DNA of 64,000 nt from Psilocybe azurescens (taxonomy: Eukaryota > Basidiomycota > Agaricomycetes > Agaricales > Agrocybaceae), in the NCBI GenBank assembly GCA_023853785.1, contig JAJIRX010000920.1:124001-188000 (forward strand), read 5' to 3'. Positions 34,216 to 47,822 of this stretch are shown piece after piece. A model generated the notes under the pieces. It made no database searches and was not told where the DNA came from. It saw only the letters and a list, made by a program, of their open reading frames with translations. The translations under genes and the position numbers were made by a program. How positions within the stretch are numbered: the stretch's first letter is position 1; the number at the start of each line of letters is the position of its first letter.

Positions 34216-36170
34216 GCTCCTCTTATACAGGCTCGGAGTCTCTCTCTCTTTCTCTGATACAATATTGACCCACTGATCACCCCAGTTTGTTCATCTAGGG
34301 CTGTTGGTACGATGGTCTTGCACGAGATTATTGTGACCTAGAATGACATCATGACGTGGTTTACACGGGCTTATTATCCTTGAAGATTTGGTAGGTGAGA
34401 TCAAGGTTTCGTACCCATATGGGATGCCTTCGGTACGCTTTGTTATGTTTTGAGGGCGTTAGTGGCCGCTAAGGTGATAACTTTGCGAGTCGATATGAAG
34501 GTGAATAGATTTATCTTTTATTTTTGGAGTCATTAATTTTATGGAGGGCTCGGGTGAGGATATCAAAAGCTCTTCACTGAGCTCTTCTCTGAAAATGTCT
34601 TGCCTAGTTCCTACTAGGACCGTCAATCGTTCGGACTATAAGTCAAGTAACCATGCGCGCTATCTGACATTGTTTAGATTCTGAATGACTATGGGCATAA
34701 GTCCAGTCCTGACCCGGAATGCCCCTGACTGTTCTTGAATCTGATTGTGAGTCGGCGGCGGTTCTACTGATTAGGTATGCTGTGATCAACCACACCTTCT
34801 TCCATACTTATGCTCCTATAGGGACGTCATGATCAGCACATATCGGGCAGCGGAACTCGTATGCGCTAGGTCTCACTGAAGTTTCTAGCTCAACACCGTA
34901 GACAGAGCTTCGTGGTGCGTATTTCCTTTCAAAATCTGTACGATAGCTATCTTATACGCTATACACATCTTTACATACAGTTCAAACGCGTCGTTCTGGT
35001 CTAACTCATAAATTCTCTCTGTATGACACCGCCACCAACCCCGACCTTTGTCCCTCCTCCTGCACCGAAATTTCCTGCATTATAGGCGCAGACACATGCT
35101 GCAACACGCAGAGCCTTCGCAACTGTTACCAGGATGCACAGATACGGCTTTTTTCATCAGGAGAGAGTCGGGTCAACACAAAAGGTGCGCATCTTACCTT
35201 GATATGACCGCTTTGTATCCAAACCTTGCACAGGGCTCTATCTATGCTTCGTGCCTCGGGACAGGAGGAGGTGAGGTAAAAATAGATTGCGACTTCTGAG
35301 GAGGGTAAAGACGAAGGCGCATATTCATTTTTCCAGTTGCTGTTGCCGCCGTCTGATGAGACGCAGACGACGATCGACGCACGGCCGAAAAATCTCTGTC
35401 CTCTGATCGTCGCCATCGTTGCCATCGTCGATAGTAAGCCCATATCTCGACTATCTGGCACGATGTCGACTCCGCCCCACGCCGATGCCATATACCCCGA
35501 ATCCTCGCAGCGGCTCCGATTTGCTCGATATGTTCCACGATGTGCAGGAGGTTTGGGTCAAGGCCGTTGGAGCTGAGTGCCAGCTGCACAATGACGGGCA
35601 TCACTCGTCTCTGCAGAGCGACGCCACCTATTATTCTTCTTTGCCAATACCCTTATCCGTACGTTTCTTCTCGAGAATCGCTCGTTGAACCTGCCAGCAG
35701 CACACCAGCAGCACACCAGCGGATTTACATTCATGGATCTGGACGTCGGAGTGGTCTCAGTCGCACATTCTACACATATTTCCACCTGAGCGGTCAGAAA
35801 ACTATCAGACATGTTCAATATTGACGATGCTCGTACGTCTCTCGTCTTGTTTAAACTAGTCGCTGTTATATTCAGTGCTTTCACTACCGCTAGCTCTCCG
35901 ACTATGCCCCTTCTCACCTAAATTTGTTCCGAAAGAATACTTGTCAGCTTCCACATCGACTGCGGCTCTTGGATGGTGCATAGCCAAGATTACTGCCTAT
36001 CATCCCATATTTATGTCGAGTGGCCTGTACGGGTGGACGGGGACTATGGCAGAAGTCATTCCAAGAGAGATGGTCAGCTGGTTATGTAGATTCACGAAGA
36101 CGAGAGTGAAGACCTACCTCCTAAGCGGTGGGCGAACGGATGACCTAGACGACGGGGAAGGGTGAGAGGA
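34216..36170 (+). repeat. Segmental duplication, copy 1 (paired with 41745-43770)
   Basis: Extended similarity with 41745-43770, for example GATGCCTTCGGTACGCTTTG in both copies and a Cys-containing frame with HKRCASYLD (35,180) versus NKRCASNLN (42,665). Frames are broken in both. The right part (35,930-36,170) also resembles sequence upstream of N3 and N4. I cannot name an intact gene here; it is probably a decayed ancestral gene carried along by duplication. Confidence 0.65.
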
Positions 36171-36429
36171 GATCAAAGGACAGACGAAGGAGAGGGAGAA
36201 AACGGACACGATGGTGACGCAAATGAAATTAGACATGTGTTGCTGTGTGATTTCTTGTCTTGTGCGCAATATGATCTCGTTTTCCACTATCCTAATCAAC
36301 AGGCATTGGCCACTAAGAGACAAGGAAGAAGTGTTCATAAAGCGCTCGACAACCCCAGCGCAACGAACCTGATACTCAAAATCATTTGGGCTAGCACTGC
36401 ATAAATAGCATGGATTTTGAGGAAGTTTA

Positions 36430-36603
36430 CTTTGGAACTTGATGGATTGAATCATCCGACAAATATCGGTATACTTGTACTTGCATGGCGGTGCTAGCTA
36501 AATTTAGACGCCGATGTAACGGCGTCCTATCAATCTTTGCCGCTGCTCAGCTTTCTCACCAACAACAGCTGCTTCTCGTCGTTGAATCCTGCGACATCAT
36601 ACA
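36430..36603 (+). promoter_or_regulatory. Conserved promoter/leader block of NACHT N2 with palindrome
   Basis: Near-identical to the N1 block, including GACGCCG-ATGTAA-CGGCGTC at 36507-36526. Confidence 0.65.
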
Positions 36604-39225
36604 ATGACACAGTACTTCCCGGGATCGAGCAACTTCACTATCGATAACAGCACATTCAACACCGTGACTCATCAATATCAATATCAAAGTCCTAAAGGTA
36701 AGGTATTCGTGACGTTGGAATGGGGAGATACACAATGTTGATGACCATCAACTATAGGCGTACTGGAATCCCTGCGGAAATATGTCGCCCATGGAGCATT
36801 TCACGACTCAGGCGAGCGCTTCGATCCGCCAAAATGTCATCCCAATACACGAGTCGCGATTATCAAAAGGATCACGGACTGGATCAGTGGACTCAACGAG
36901 GATACCCGAGACGCTCTCATCATGTGGCTCCACGGAGCAGCTGGTGCAGGAAAATCTGCCATTGCTCAGACTATAGCGGAGATTTTACATGACCGACACT
37001 TCGTCCTCGCCACTTTCTTCTTCTCAAGAAACGACCCACAACGAGGAGCGGCCAAGTGGCTCGTCACGACCCTGGCGTATCAGCTGGCGACAAAGCTTCC
37101 GCAGGTGTTCCGGGAACGAGTCGCGCTTACATTCGAGCAAGACCCTCTGATTGTCACGAAATCTCTTGAGACACAGTTCATGGCCCTCGTTCGAGAGCCC
37201 CTGCTTGAACTTCTTCATTCCGGATTTTCAACCGACAATCAAATCGGGGTCATTATCGACGGACTTGACGAATGCGACGATCCAAAAGTTCAAGCTAGAA
37301 TTATTGATCTCTCCTTCAGCCTTCTGGATAGTCAGGACTTACCTCTGAAGATACTCGTAGCAAGTCGCCCAGAGATCGATATCTCCTCATCTTTCGATAC
37401 AAAACCATTCTCTACGCTGGCAAGAATCGCATTGGATGATGACTATCAATCCGAAGACGATATTCGACATTTTCTGGCAGATAAATTTAACGAGATCAAA
37501 ACTAGGCATCGCCTTCGCTCTTATATCCCGAATGGTTGGCCCGCTAAAGATTCACTCGATATACTCGTACAAAAGTCCTCCGGGCAGTTTATCTATGCAT
37601 CAACTGTGGTGAAGTATGTCGCATCCGCGCGTCATCGACCAACGCATCGCCTAGAGGTTATTCTTGGTATACAATTGCCGAAGGCCGGTGATAGTCCGTT
37701 CGCAGAGCTGGATGCGCTGTACCGGCACATCCTCATGGGGGTTGAAGATGTGGATCTAATATTGCAGATTATTGGCTTTGTTGTTCTTCACCCTCCGGAT
37801 TATTCCAATTCAGTGACATTTATAGAAACCTTCCTTTCGCTTGCTCCTGGGGATGTTCAACTTCTAATGCAGGACCTCAGCTCCCTTATCTCAGTCGAAA
37901 TCTATCCTGATCATCCTTACAGTGCAAAGGTGTTAACTATTCGCATATTACATGCATCATTGAAAGATTATCTATTCGATCAGTCACGATCGCAAGATTT
38001 TTTCTTGATCGTGTCAAAATGCACACACAGTATGCCGAGTTATGCGCCGCTCATATGACGGAGCTTCCTTTATTGCGGTCCAATTCGCCTCTCCAACCGT
38101 TCACTGGTATGTCCCCTTATGTTCTAATACATTTGAACTTCTACGTTCTAACTGCATAAGAAACAGACTCACTGACCGGTCGCTGGCGTATCTTTGAATA
38201 TTTTTTCCATCACTGCCCTCTTGCTAAACCAAATCCACAGCTCCTCCAAAATACTCTCTGTCTAACTCTCAGTCGCTGCCATACTATCCTCGGAGTAAAA
38301 TGTCGCTTTCAGACAATGGTATTTTCTGAGAAATATTTCAACTACCTCGATTCCCTCAGCTCTGTACGTGTCTTCTTTTACAAAGCAATGAAATCTGACC
38401 GCCTCGCCAGATTTGGGCTGATTCGGTGATTTCTCAATTTTACACCGATGAGATAGTTGCACTTGAACAATTCATCAAAGCTCAGCTTGGTCCATATCCT
38501 CAACACTCTCACATCTGCTTCCTTCTAGCCTCAATTATGAATGAAGAGTCAGAGGCTTACTGGGATCTTGATCACCTTTTTAGGAACCAACTTTTGAGAA
38601 ATCCAAGGCGTATAACAGAGTTAGGAGAAAGTCTTAATTGGCTAACGTTTAGGCAACCTGTTCTTCGTAAACACCTTCGTGACACTCTACAAGATTTGAT
38701 TATCTCAAGCCAGCAACCACCCGACACCCCCAGTATTTACACCGGTGCTGCATTTCTTGCTCTGCATTATATATCAACATACGAATTCCCATACACTGTC
38801 GACACAACTAGATTCGGCCGATCTTGTTATTATCATCGGACTCGAATGAGTAGCCATGCTCAATCACTTTGGTATCGACGGTCCGCCAACACTGTGTACA
38901 AAATGTATTACACCAACGATCGCTTTCGCCATTTTATCCAACAAACTGGAAAGGGAATTTTTGTGGATGCGGAATTTCATCCCTTGCGATGGTATATGTT
39001 CAATACGAGCAATGCTTTTGCACCTATTTGTCGGCCGTTCAGATGCTTCCGGTATTTCTCGACAAATCAAGTTACTCAGAGGAGTTGATTGCCTATGCAC
39101 GCCGAGCCAGAATCAGGCACTATCATAGCTACATCAACTTCTTAGATTCATCAGTGGACCAAAGCCGGAGATCTGCTCGGGCAGCAGTTAAAGCGTATCT
39201 TAGAAGAGTAGATGTACCCAATTAA
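36604..39225 (+). CDS. N2: NACHT-domain NTPase (NLR-like)
   Basis: Exons 36604-36697, 36758-38106, 38167-38363, 38411-39225. The head has SSNFTIDNSTFNTV and a QYQYQ run. NACHT motifs: Walker A GAAGAGKS, Walker B VIIDGLDECDD, sensor LVASRPEI. The C-terminal region runs from YFNYLDSLSS through IWADSVISQFYTDEIVALEQ to AYLRRVDVPN. Two one-base losses: T6 at 37998-38003 (T7 expected) and T4 at 39016-39019 (T5 expected). Repaired length would be about 815 residues. STAND-type ATPases oligomerise on ligand sensing; no HET, WD40, ankyrin or TPR domain is seen. The closest sister is N1 by head sequence and promoter. Confidence 0.83.
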
Positions 39226-39969
39226 TCACATAGCAGAATGAGATATAGTCATATGTGCGGCAGAGTTACACAGTAATATGTACTGGTTTACTACCTTGAA
39301 CTGTTAGGTTCGCTGCGGATTCTACACTGCTGAGAATTCTTACAGCAGAGTTTGAGTAACATGTATAACATTAACTGGATAAATGGAAACCCTATGCTGG
39401 TACATGGATGAGCCTCTTCCCAGTCATCACCAATTTTTGGATAGCTGTCTTCCTGTAGCGATAAAAACAAAATCATACGTAGAATTATTCATGGATAGTC
39501 GAGTTTAATGGACGGTATATATTGCAATCAGATAGACTCAACGTAGAAATGAGTATACCAAATTCTGAAGACGAATAGAATCATCTTTAGTTTCTTATGC
39601 CATAAACTCCACGGAGATCAGGAACAAAGGAAGAATACCTTGATTGCCTCCTCCAGTTGTTGCCACAATGTCGTTATGTCCGATAGAGTCTAGCATGATG
39701 TTGTGGGCATTTTTGCATACTCTCACATTTATAGAACCAAACGTATCTGGGAATATATACTATATTAGAGCAAGATAAAGCTTTCCAGACGTGCTCAAGA
39801 TCGGTTTATGATCTACTGCTAAATGTCGCGGGCAGCGATGGTTTATCCGTAGTAGTAATTACCCTTGCCTTCGGTTTCCCGAATCCTTTCGATCGATGAA
39901 CACCTGTGTTTGTAGGAGATTGCTTACTTTACTTCACTTTTTTTTACCGCGCTCGTAAACGCCACCTCC
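39226..39969. repeat. Duplicated 3' flank of NACHT N2
   Basis: Non-coding sequence similar to the 3' flanks of N4 (60,100-61,300) and N3 (47,580-47,820, inverted), for example GATAGCTGTCTTCC shared by all three. It forms part of the duplicated unit. Confidence 0.6.
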
Positions 39970-41400
39970 ATATGACGCGTGAATGCGCTTTCGTTTACAC
40001 CCGATTATAGGTCGACAATCACGGTCACGTGGTGTGCGGTTTGTAACTTTCCTCGGACAGGGCGTGAGGTTTTCTTTGTTCTCTTCCCTCTCTGCAGTCC
40101 CTCGCGAAGATTTGGAAAGTCTTTGGTGACTCAACGAAGAAGAAGGATACGCACGCACCTCTCTGGACTCGACTCTATACGACGGGCATCTGTGTCTGTG
40201 TCGAAGCTGGAGTCAGTGGGACGGTAAATGTTCTTGGACCCGGCTAGAGGGGTACATTGTGAAGGTGGGTGTACAAAATTCTAGAGAAGCGGGCGGTGTT
40301 GCTGACTTGAATGGACGGACAGAGTTCCGATTCGTATTATCAGTAGACAAGGACTCCAACAAGAACAATTAACGCACTGCACGAGTCTATTACGGCCTAT
40401 TGACGCAGTTCCGAATTGACGAGACTACAACCGAGGAATATCACCATCAAGATTTTCACGACTACGATTTCGTTCCATACAACAAACCATTATATATTCA
40501 TATTCTGTAACGATCACACGCTACTTACTCACTCTCGACCTTGCTTTCAACAAGAACAAGAATTTTGACAATTTACACGATAACTTACGAAGACGAAGAT
40601 GCGCAATTCGATTCCACTGCTTTCTTCATCATCATCCTCATCAGCAAATATACAACCCCCAACAAGACCGACACGCACCTCCTCTGCGCCAACCATCAAC
40701 AACGACATCAACGCCGCACGCTACCGCCACCGCGCGGATCCCCTCCATCCAGCTTATCATCGCGAGCGGCGTCTCCGCGTCCTCTTCAAAGGCTTCCGCG
40801 TCGGTTGCGCGTGTGCTGGAGGAATCGTGGGATGCGGTCGCTCCTGCGCAGTCTGTACCTGTGTTTAGACACTCGCCGTCGTTGATTGCGCTCAAGACCA
40901 AGGCTCTCGGAGACCCCACTGCGGGCGCGGGTGCCGGTGTAGGCGGGAAAGCGCAAAGGAAGCTCGTCCCCAAGAAATCCAAGCTCAGCATCCTCAACAT
41001 GGGGATGGAGCTCGGATCTACCTCGCGAGCGCAAGTCCGAGGAAGGTGTAAAGGATCTGTCGGACGTCGTGCGCCGCGTCGGTCTGTCCGAGTCCGGACT
41101 CATTAACGACACGTCGTGCACGTATGCGTGTGCGACGGGTTGAAAAGCAGGCTTCGAGATCTACGTGGACCCGAGCCATGCGGACCCGGATGCCGGTGAG
41201 ATTGCGCCGGTGAAGAGCTCGCGGGTTGCGCTGGATGGGGTGCGGGTGTGGGAGGGGCGATGGGCGATGTTATGAATGTGATGAAGGCGGGCAAGGATAA
41301 GGAGAAGGAGGGTGGTAGCTTGGAGGAGCGACCGTCGAAAGTAAAAGTAGAGGAGGGCGGGAAGAACAAGCGGTGGACAATGATTGGGAGGTGAAGGAAG
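39970..41400 (+). pseudogene. L2: degraded N-terminal half of low-complexity gene family
   Basis: Pieces in shifting frames match L3 and L4: a WTRLEGYIVK exon end near 40,240, MRNSIPLL at 40,597, a KALGDPTAGAGAGVGGKAQRKL block near 40,900, DLSDVVRRVGLSESGLINDT near 41,060, and GFEIYVDPSHADPDAGEI near 41,160. The start codon region is lost and no C-terminal part follows before 41.7 kb, where the segmental duplication begins. Confidence 0.55.
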
Positions 41401-41744
41401 GACTCGAAAGGGACAAGATAAGCTGTAAACGTCAGTCGCTTTCCTAATTTTTGATGTTTGCGTTTACTTGAAACTTATCATGATCTGATAGAACAGCAAT
41501 CGAATATATATACGGTCCTTACCCACGTTCGAACAGTGCGTCGTCTTTCTTTCTATCCTTTCTATCCTTTGATTTCTTCTCCATCCTTCGCCTCTTCCCT
41601 CCTTTTTTGACTATCTTCATGTTCATACGAATATTCAACATCCCCTCGTCTTTGAAGGCCATCGTGGTTAACATTCTCGACCTATCATGCAGCTCCGGAA
41701 CCATTCACTAAACGACAGCCCAACTCTCACAATCCCAATCCCTC

Positions 41745-43770
41745 GCGCTCTTATACAGGCTCGAAGCGTCTCTCCCTTTCTCTGATATAATCTTGACCCA
41801 TTCATCACCCCAAATTTTTTCATCTAGGACTCTGTCACGAGATTATTATGGCCTAGGAGGTCATCATGACGTGGTTAACATGGGTTTATTATCATTGAAG
41901 ATATTTGGTAGGTGAGATCAAGGTTCTTACCCATATGGGATGCCTTCGGTACGCTTTGTTGTGTTTTGAGGGCGCTAGTAGGCGTTAAGAAGGTAAGAAC
42001 TTTGAGAGTTGATATGAAGATGAATAGAATTGTCTTGTACTTTTTGAGTCATTAATTTTATGGAGGGTTCGGGTGAGGTTATCAAAACTCTTCTCTGTGT
42101 TCTTCTCTGAAAATGTCCTGCCAAGTTCCTATTAGGACCTTGAATCGTTCGGACTATAAATCAAGTAACCAGGCGCGCTATCTGACATTGTTTACGTTCT
42201 GAAAGACTAGGCATAAGTCCAGTCCTGATGCGGAACGCCCCTGACTGACCTTGAATCTAATTGAAAGTCGGCGACGCCAATTCTGCTGATTCGGTGCTGT
42301 GATCAACCACAAATTCTACCATACTTATGCTCCTATACGGACGCCATGATCAGCACATATCGGGCTGCGAACTAGTATGCGATGGGTCTCACCAAATTTT
42401 CCAGCGTAGCACTGTCGACAGAGCTTCGTGGTGCGTATTTCCTTTCAAACTATTTACGATAACTATCTCATAGGCTATACACAGCTTTACATACAGCCCA
42501 AACGCGTCATGTCGTGTTCCTGTCTAACTCACACAAATCATTTTTCCGTATGACACATTTTCTCCATTATGAGCACCGACATATGCTGCAACACGGCATG
42601 TAGGCACAACTTCTACCAAAATGCACAGACGCGGCTTTTATCATCAGGAGAGTGTGGTCAAAACAAAAGGTGCGCATCTAACCTTAATACGACAGTTTTG
42701 TATCCGAACCTTCCACAGGGCTCGGCGTGTGCTTCGTGCCTCGGACCAGGAGGAGGCGAGGTGAAAACAAATTGGGATTTTTGAGGGTGAACGCAAAGGT
42801 GCATATTCATATTTCGAGTTGCTGTTGCCGCCGTTTGATAAGACACAGACGCCAATTGACTCACGAAAGACCGACTACCTCTGTCCTCTGGTCGTCGTCA
42901 TAGTCGCTACTATCTTGCATGATACTGACTCCGTTCTATGCTGATACCATACACCCCGAATAGTCGCAGTGGCTCTGATTGGCTCGATATGTTCCAGGAT
43001 GTGTAGGAAGTTTGGGTCAGGGCCGTTGGAGCTGAATGTCAGCTGCACAATGGCTGCATCACTCATCTCTGCAGAGTGACGCTACGACCGACTCGTCTAT
43101 GAATTGCAAGAACTTCATGCTTGGCTCTCTTATCATCCTTCTTCGCCCATACCCTTATCCATATGTTTCAGCTCAAGATTTGTTCGTTGAGCCGGCCAGC
43201 AGCACACCAGACGATTTACATCTTTTCTATTTACAGGGACTCGCTGCTGAATGTGCGACCCAGGCCCTGTTCTTTTCAATGCTTTCACTACCTCTAGCTC
43301 TCAAAATAACCTCCCTTTTCGTCGAAATTTGTTCCCTCACCCATCCTTCTGTACACAATTTCTACCTACTAATTTGCTATACATTGTGGTATATACATCT
43401 CTTAGTACTTAGGTCCTGCTGCTAATCGATTTTGTCTTATAACAAGCAGCATCTCCTTTTGTTTAACCGGTCTTCCAGGGCACTTCTGAGAGGATGCACG
43501 TTGGTTTGGAGAAAGAATGTCTCTCAGCTTCAACATCGACTGCGCGTTTTTGACGGTACATAGGCAGAATCATAGCCTCCCTCGCTATATTTATGTGAGC
43601 TGTACTGTACGGGGTGGACGGGGACTATGGCATAAGTCATTCCAGGAGTTATCTCAGCTGTTTATGTAGACTAAGAGTGAAGACCCACCTCCCACGCGGC
43701 GCGCGAACGAAATTCGAATGACCAGGACGTGGGGAAGGGTGAGAGGAGATGATCGCGACTTACCCCTAAA
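41745..43770 (+). repeat. Segmental duplication, copy 2 (paired with 34216-36170)
   Basis: Same order of matches as copy 1, with many substitutions and indels. No intact gene. No NACHT gene follows this copy; unrelated sequence (43.8-45 kb) and SDR E come next. Confidence 0.65.
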
Positions 43771-45000
43771 TCTACAATTAAGCGCCAATTTCAAAACTCA
43801 TACTCTAGAGTGTCAAGATGAGTGAATTGAGCCCCACTGCATTCTGCGCACCTCGTATACCAGAGACCGAGACGAAGCAGTTTCTCACCACCCGAGCAAT
43901 GCGGCACGCGACATGGATCGCGATAAGAGAGCTGTGGAATTCGTTCAAACCCCGCAGCGTCCCTGCATCTTCCGATTCCGTTTGTGATGTATATGGCGTC
44001 GCCTGCGCGAACACTGCGGGGACTGTTTGTATGCAATTTGCGACGATTCTGGAGGTTGGCGCGCGTGTACATGTAGAGGAGGCTGAATAAACAGAGCACA
44101 TTAGCCTCTGTGATTTTTGTAAGATATATTAGGCATAATACGTACATCGAATGTTGGTCGAATGTTCAGAAGTAATATTGGGGAACCATGCATTATTGCA
44201 ACGCAGATATCCCAGAGCGCTTAGACACATCGCTCAACTCTGTATGGATTTCGTTCAACCTGTCTGCAAAAACGGCAGAGAGTGCAACCAGGCTACACGA
44301 CAAATAATGTATGAAGAAATGACCATGGATAGTGCTGGGTAATGCTGGGTAATGCTGCTGCTAGGGGATGAAGGCTTCTATTGGTGATACTAACAGTGCA
44401 TCGGAATAAGGGATGAATCAACAGCGGTAGACAGCCAGACATCTATCTGACAGCGTCAAAGTGACATTGCAACGTCGTCTATTAAACAGTGAATTCATAT
44501 CTCTGTACAAGCTTCCAAATCTTCGGGCATTAGATGGGCCCGGCTTCATGCGCAAATACAGGACACTTGGTGTGTGAACTGTCATCAATAAGCCTGTTCG
44601 AGTACGTATACGAACCACAATCTGCGATCATCACACGATTGTCGGCGCTTGAGCGTGCGTACCGGCGTTTAAGTAGTTACGGCGCTTCCTCATCTCCGAA
44701 TCGTCGTCAACTTGTCTACTTTGACGCCAATTGGTAAGCGCGTGTGAGATACATCGAGTGCTTGGCAACACGTAGTCATCACTTCAAACATTACAAATAA
44801 TCTATAGAATATTTCGGATGAATTAGGGAAAATTGGTCGCAAACTCAACGCAAAGTGGACAATTTTAGCGATGAGAACCAGGTTGGGCCTGGGCGTCTAT
44901 CCATATTTCAACTACAAGTCTCGATATATGCCACACGTGTCCGCAAGTGTGTCAATTTATATTACACTGGATGAATTAGTTTGTAATGCGTTTCAGATCG
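43771..45000. other. Unresolved region before SDR E
   Basis: Overlapping open frames on both strands up to ~118 codons (for example 43791-44147, minus). Hydrophobic stretches on the minus strand could be exons of a membrane protein, but no domain or splice plan convinces me. Confidence 0.3.
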
Positions 45001-45040
45001 CATGTCGTTAATTAGCTGGGAAAAACATGGAGGTAATCAG

Positions 45041-45048
45041 TATAAAAG
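45041..45048 (+). promoter_or_regulatory. TATA box of SDR E
   Basis: TATAAAAG, 84 bp upstream of the SDR E ATG. Confidence 0.6.
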
Positions 45049-45124
45049 CCATCGAACCAAGATTTTAAAAGTAGTGTTCCCTTCTTCATCATCGCAGAAC
45101 CTTCTATCTACACATCATCTCACT

Positions 45125-46645
45125 ATGCCAGCTGTCCCAGCCAACACAAACTCCAGAGTGCTTGTCACTGGTGCCAATGGTTACGTTGCCATGTGGCTTG
45201 TTCGCGTGCTCCTCGAGCAAGGGTATTTTGTTCGTGGCACAGTACGAGCGGAGAGCAAGGGAAAGCAGCTAAACGAGCATTTTGGGTCCTACGGAGACAA
45301 ATTTGAGTGGGTGGTTGTCAATGATATAACCAAGGTAGGCATATTTCTATTTATTATTTTCCCTGCTGTGGACTCATTATGCTAATCTACTGCTTAGGAG
45401 GGTGCCTTCGACGAGTTTGTGAGAGATGTTGATGCGATAGAGCATACGGCGTCTCCTGTAAGTCCCGAAAATCAAGAAGATCCTCAAGGTAATGCTATCC
45501 CGTAATAAATCAATCCTAAGTCAGGCCCAACTAACTATATTTATTTAAGAGTATATTCGACCTGCCGTTCAAGGCACTTTGAGCGTTCTAACAAGCGCCA
45601 TGAAGTTCGGGTATGCATTCCATATAAGCGTTGCTTACCGCTCCTGTTGCTCAATTGATGCTTTACAGTACCAATGTAAAACGAGTCGTCGTGACGTCGT
45701 CTGTAGCGGCTCTGCTCAGAACTGTGAATGGTCTCACAATTCTGGATGAGAAAGACTGGGGAGACGAGTTCGTCAAGGCGGCTGAAGAGCTTGGAACCAA
45801 GGCTGATGGTATTCTGAAATATCTGGCTTCCAAAACGTTATCAGAACGAGGTCAGGGACTCATTATCGGTCACATCTCATCTGAAGGCTCAATGTGTACA
45901 CAGCTACATGGGAGTTTTACGAGAAGCACAAGGCCAATCTTGGATGGGATCTGGTCGTCCTTAACCCATCTCATGTAAGCGGAATGCAAACCTCATACCT
46001 TATTATTTCGATCCCTTATAACGTTTCTAGGTCATAGGTGTGAGTCTTCTCCTGGTTCTCAGATGTAAAAAAGCGACACTAAATCTAATGCCACCCTTAG
46101 CCACCTTTGCAAGACTTCAGAAATCTAGGCGAGGAAACTCTATCTCTCCAGAGATGGTACAACTTTGCTTGCCAGGATCAAGATGACGATTTCCTCAAGA
46201 CGACATATACCTATGTCGATGTCCGCGACGTTGCCGCAGCTCATGTCGAAGCTATCAAGAAGGAAGCTGCTGGCGGAGAAAGAATTATCGTTTCTGCTGG
46301 TAAGCATGCCCATTATCTTCCCATCACAATCTCTGGTTTTGACGATGGTGAAATAAAGATTCCTCAACATGGCAGGATACACGTATGTCTACCATTCTTG
46401 TGCGTAAACACCAGATATTGACACGTATTTTTACATTAGGCAATATGATGTTCTCTCTCCGGCCAGACCTCTATACATCCGGAGTTCTTCCCCGTGGCAA
46501 TCCTGAGCTGAAATCGGAGATACTTCTGGTATTGAACTCGCAGAAAGTCCAAAATATATTGGGGATCAAGTACAAGAGCCTGGAAGAGTCCACTCTGGCT
46601 ACATTGGCGGAGTATGAGACAAGGGGCCTGCTTGGACAGAAGTAG
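45125..46645 (+). CDS. SDR E: divergent NAD(P)-dependent reductase (DFR/GRE2-like)
   Basis: Same nine-exon plan as SDR A-D: 45125-45334, 45398-45488, 45550-45610, 45669-45850, 45904-45974, 46031-46039 (9-nt microexon, VIG), 46101-46299, 46359-46382, 46440-46645. The total is 1,053 nt and 350 residues in one frame. Cofactor motif TGANGYVAMW and catalytic YLASK are present. It is much more diverged than A-D are from one another (MPAVPANTNSRVL start; LSERG; WQDT for WQEW), so it left the array long ago or belongs to an older subfamily. An upstream in-frame ATG at 45002 lies before the TATA box and is unlikely to be used. Confidence 0.9.
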
Positions 46646-46821
46646 AGGGAGCGCTCATCAGTGTCTAGTTTAATAGGTTCATGTTAGAGCCATCGCATTG
46701 AAGCTATATCGTATGCATTGCGCGTTGGAATTCGAATGACCCCTGGAGTCAAATACGACATGATATAACTTCTGTGATAATAAAAGAAGTCCAAGTGTAA
46801 ATGCTCCTTTGATATGTCTGA

Positions 46822-47506
46822 CTTGAGTTTCTTTGGCACCTATCAATGGGACACCAGTCTTTCGCATGTGGAGCTTGTCGTGATTAATCCATATTATGCG
46901 AGATATCTTCACTGCACAATGCGTTCTCCTTTTGCTTACCGAATCAAACTACACAGGTCTTCGGTGTAAGAACATCGATGTACTTTAAAGGTGCATGCTC
47001 ATGATACCAGATGTTTTTTAGCCACCGCTACTGGATTTCAAGTCTGCAACTGAAGTCACTCGCTCTGTCAAACTGTGGTATGAATATATGTTCAAGGACC
47101 AGATCCTTCAGAAAGGATATAACTACATAGATTTCCGCGACCTGGTAGACGCCCATGTTGAGTCTCTGAAAACAGAAGCAGCCGGGGCGATTCTGTTGAC
47201 AATCAGGATTCTAAGCTTACAAAAATTCTGGCAGGAAACACGGACATTAGGTTCGAATTCTTTTGATATCTTGTATTTCAATATGCTGCTATTAAATTAT
47301 AGGTGACCTGATTCTCTCTCACAAGCCACAATACCACGCCGATGGTGCCCTTGTGCAGGGAAAGCCTGGTCTAAACCCCATGACGATTCTGAACGCGGAA
47401 AAGGCGAAGAAAATTCTCGGTATCTCCTATAAGAGTTATAAAGGGATGACCCTCGATACAAGGGCAGTATTTCCATCCGTCTTAAGAAATTGGTGTTCAT
47501 GTTTTT
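46822..47506 (+). pseudogene. SDR F: 5'-truncated SDR relic
   Basis: Begins inside the equivalent of exon 5 (HVELVVINPYY) and has the 9-nt microexon GTCTTCGGT at 46957-46965. It then has an exon-7-like stretch from 47022 (PPLLDFKSATEVTRSVKLWY, FRDLVDAHVESLKTEAAG), an exon-8-like FWQET, and a C-terminal piece from about 47,305 (AEKAKKILGISYKS). The Rossmann half and active site are missing, the glycine-rich GGERI is lost and frames are broken. Diverged tandem duplicate of SDR E. Confidence 0.8.
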
Positions 47507-47822
47507 TAAGTTGAATCTATGTGGTTATAATATATATCGTCCGTTTAATTCAACTCAATAATCCATTGATAATTCTACGTATAATTGTATTTTATCGCTA
47601 AGCTGGTTGACAGGAAGACAGCTATCCAGACTTTGGTGGCGATTGGGAAGAAGTTTATCCATATACCAACATAGCATTTTCATATGTCCAGTTGATATTA
47701 TAAATTTTGCTCAAATCATGGTGTAACAATTGCGAGCAGTGTAGAAACAGTTCCAGGTAGTAAATCAGTACATACTGTGCAACTCTGCTACATATACGAG
47801 TATATCTCGTCCAGCTATGTGA

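Noticed and set aside
35048..35299. Cys-containing short frame (HKRCASYLD) as a secreted peptide gene
   Set aside because: Start codon is not conserved in the copy at 42.6 kb, there is no signal peptide, and the flanks are frame-broken duplicates.
38041..38060. Early stop in N2 taken as a natural NACHT-only protein
   Set aside because: Downstream exons are conserved at protein level in the shifted frame, and the stop results from a T-run one base short.
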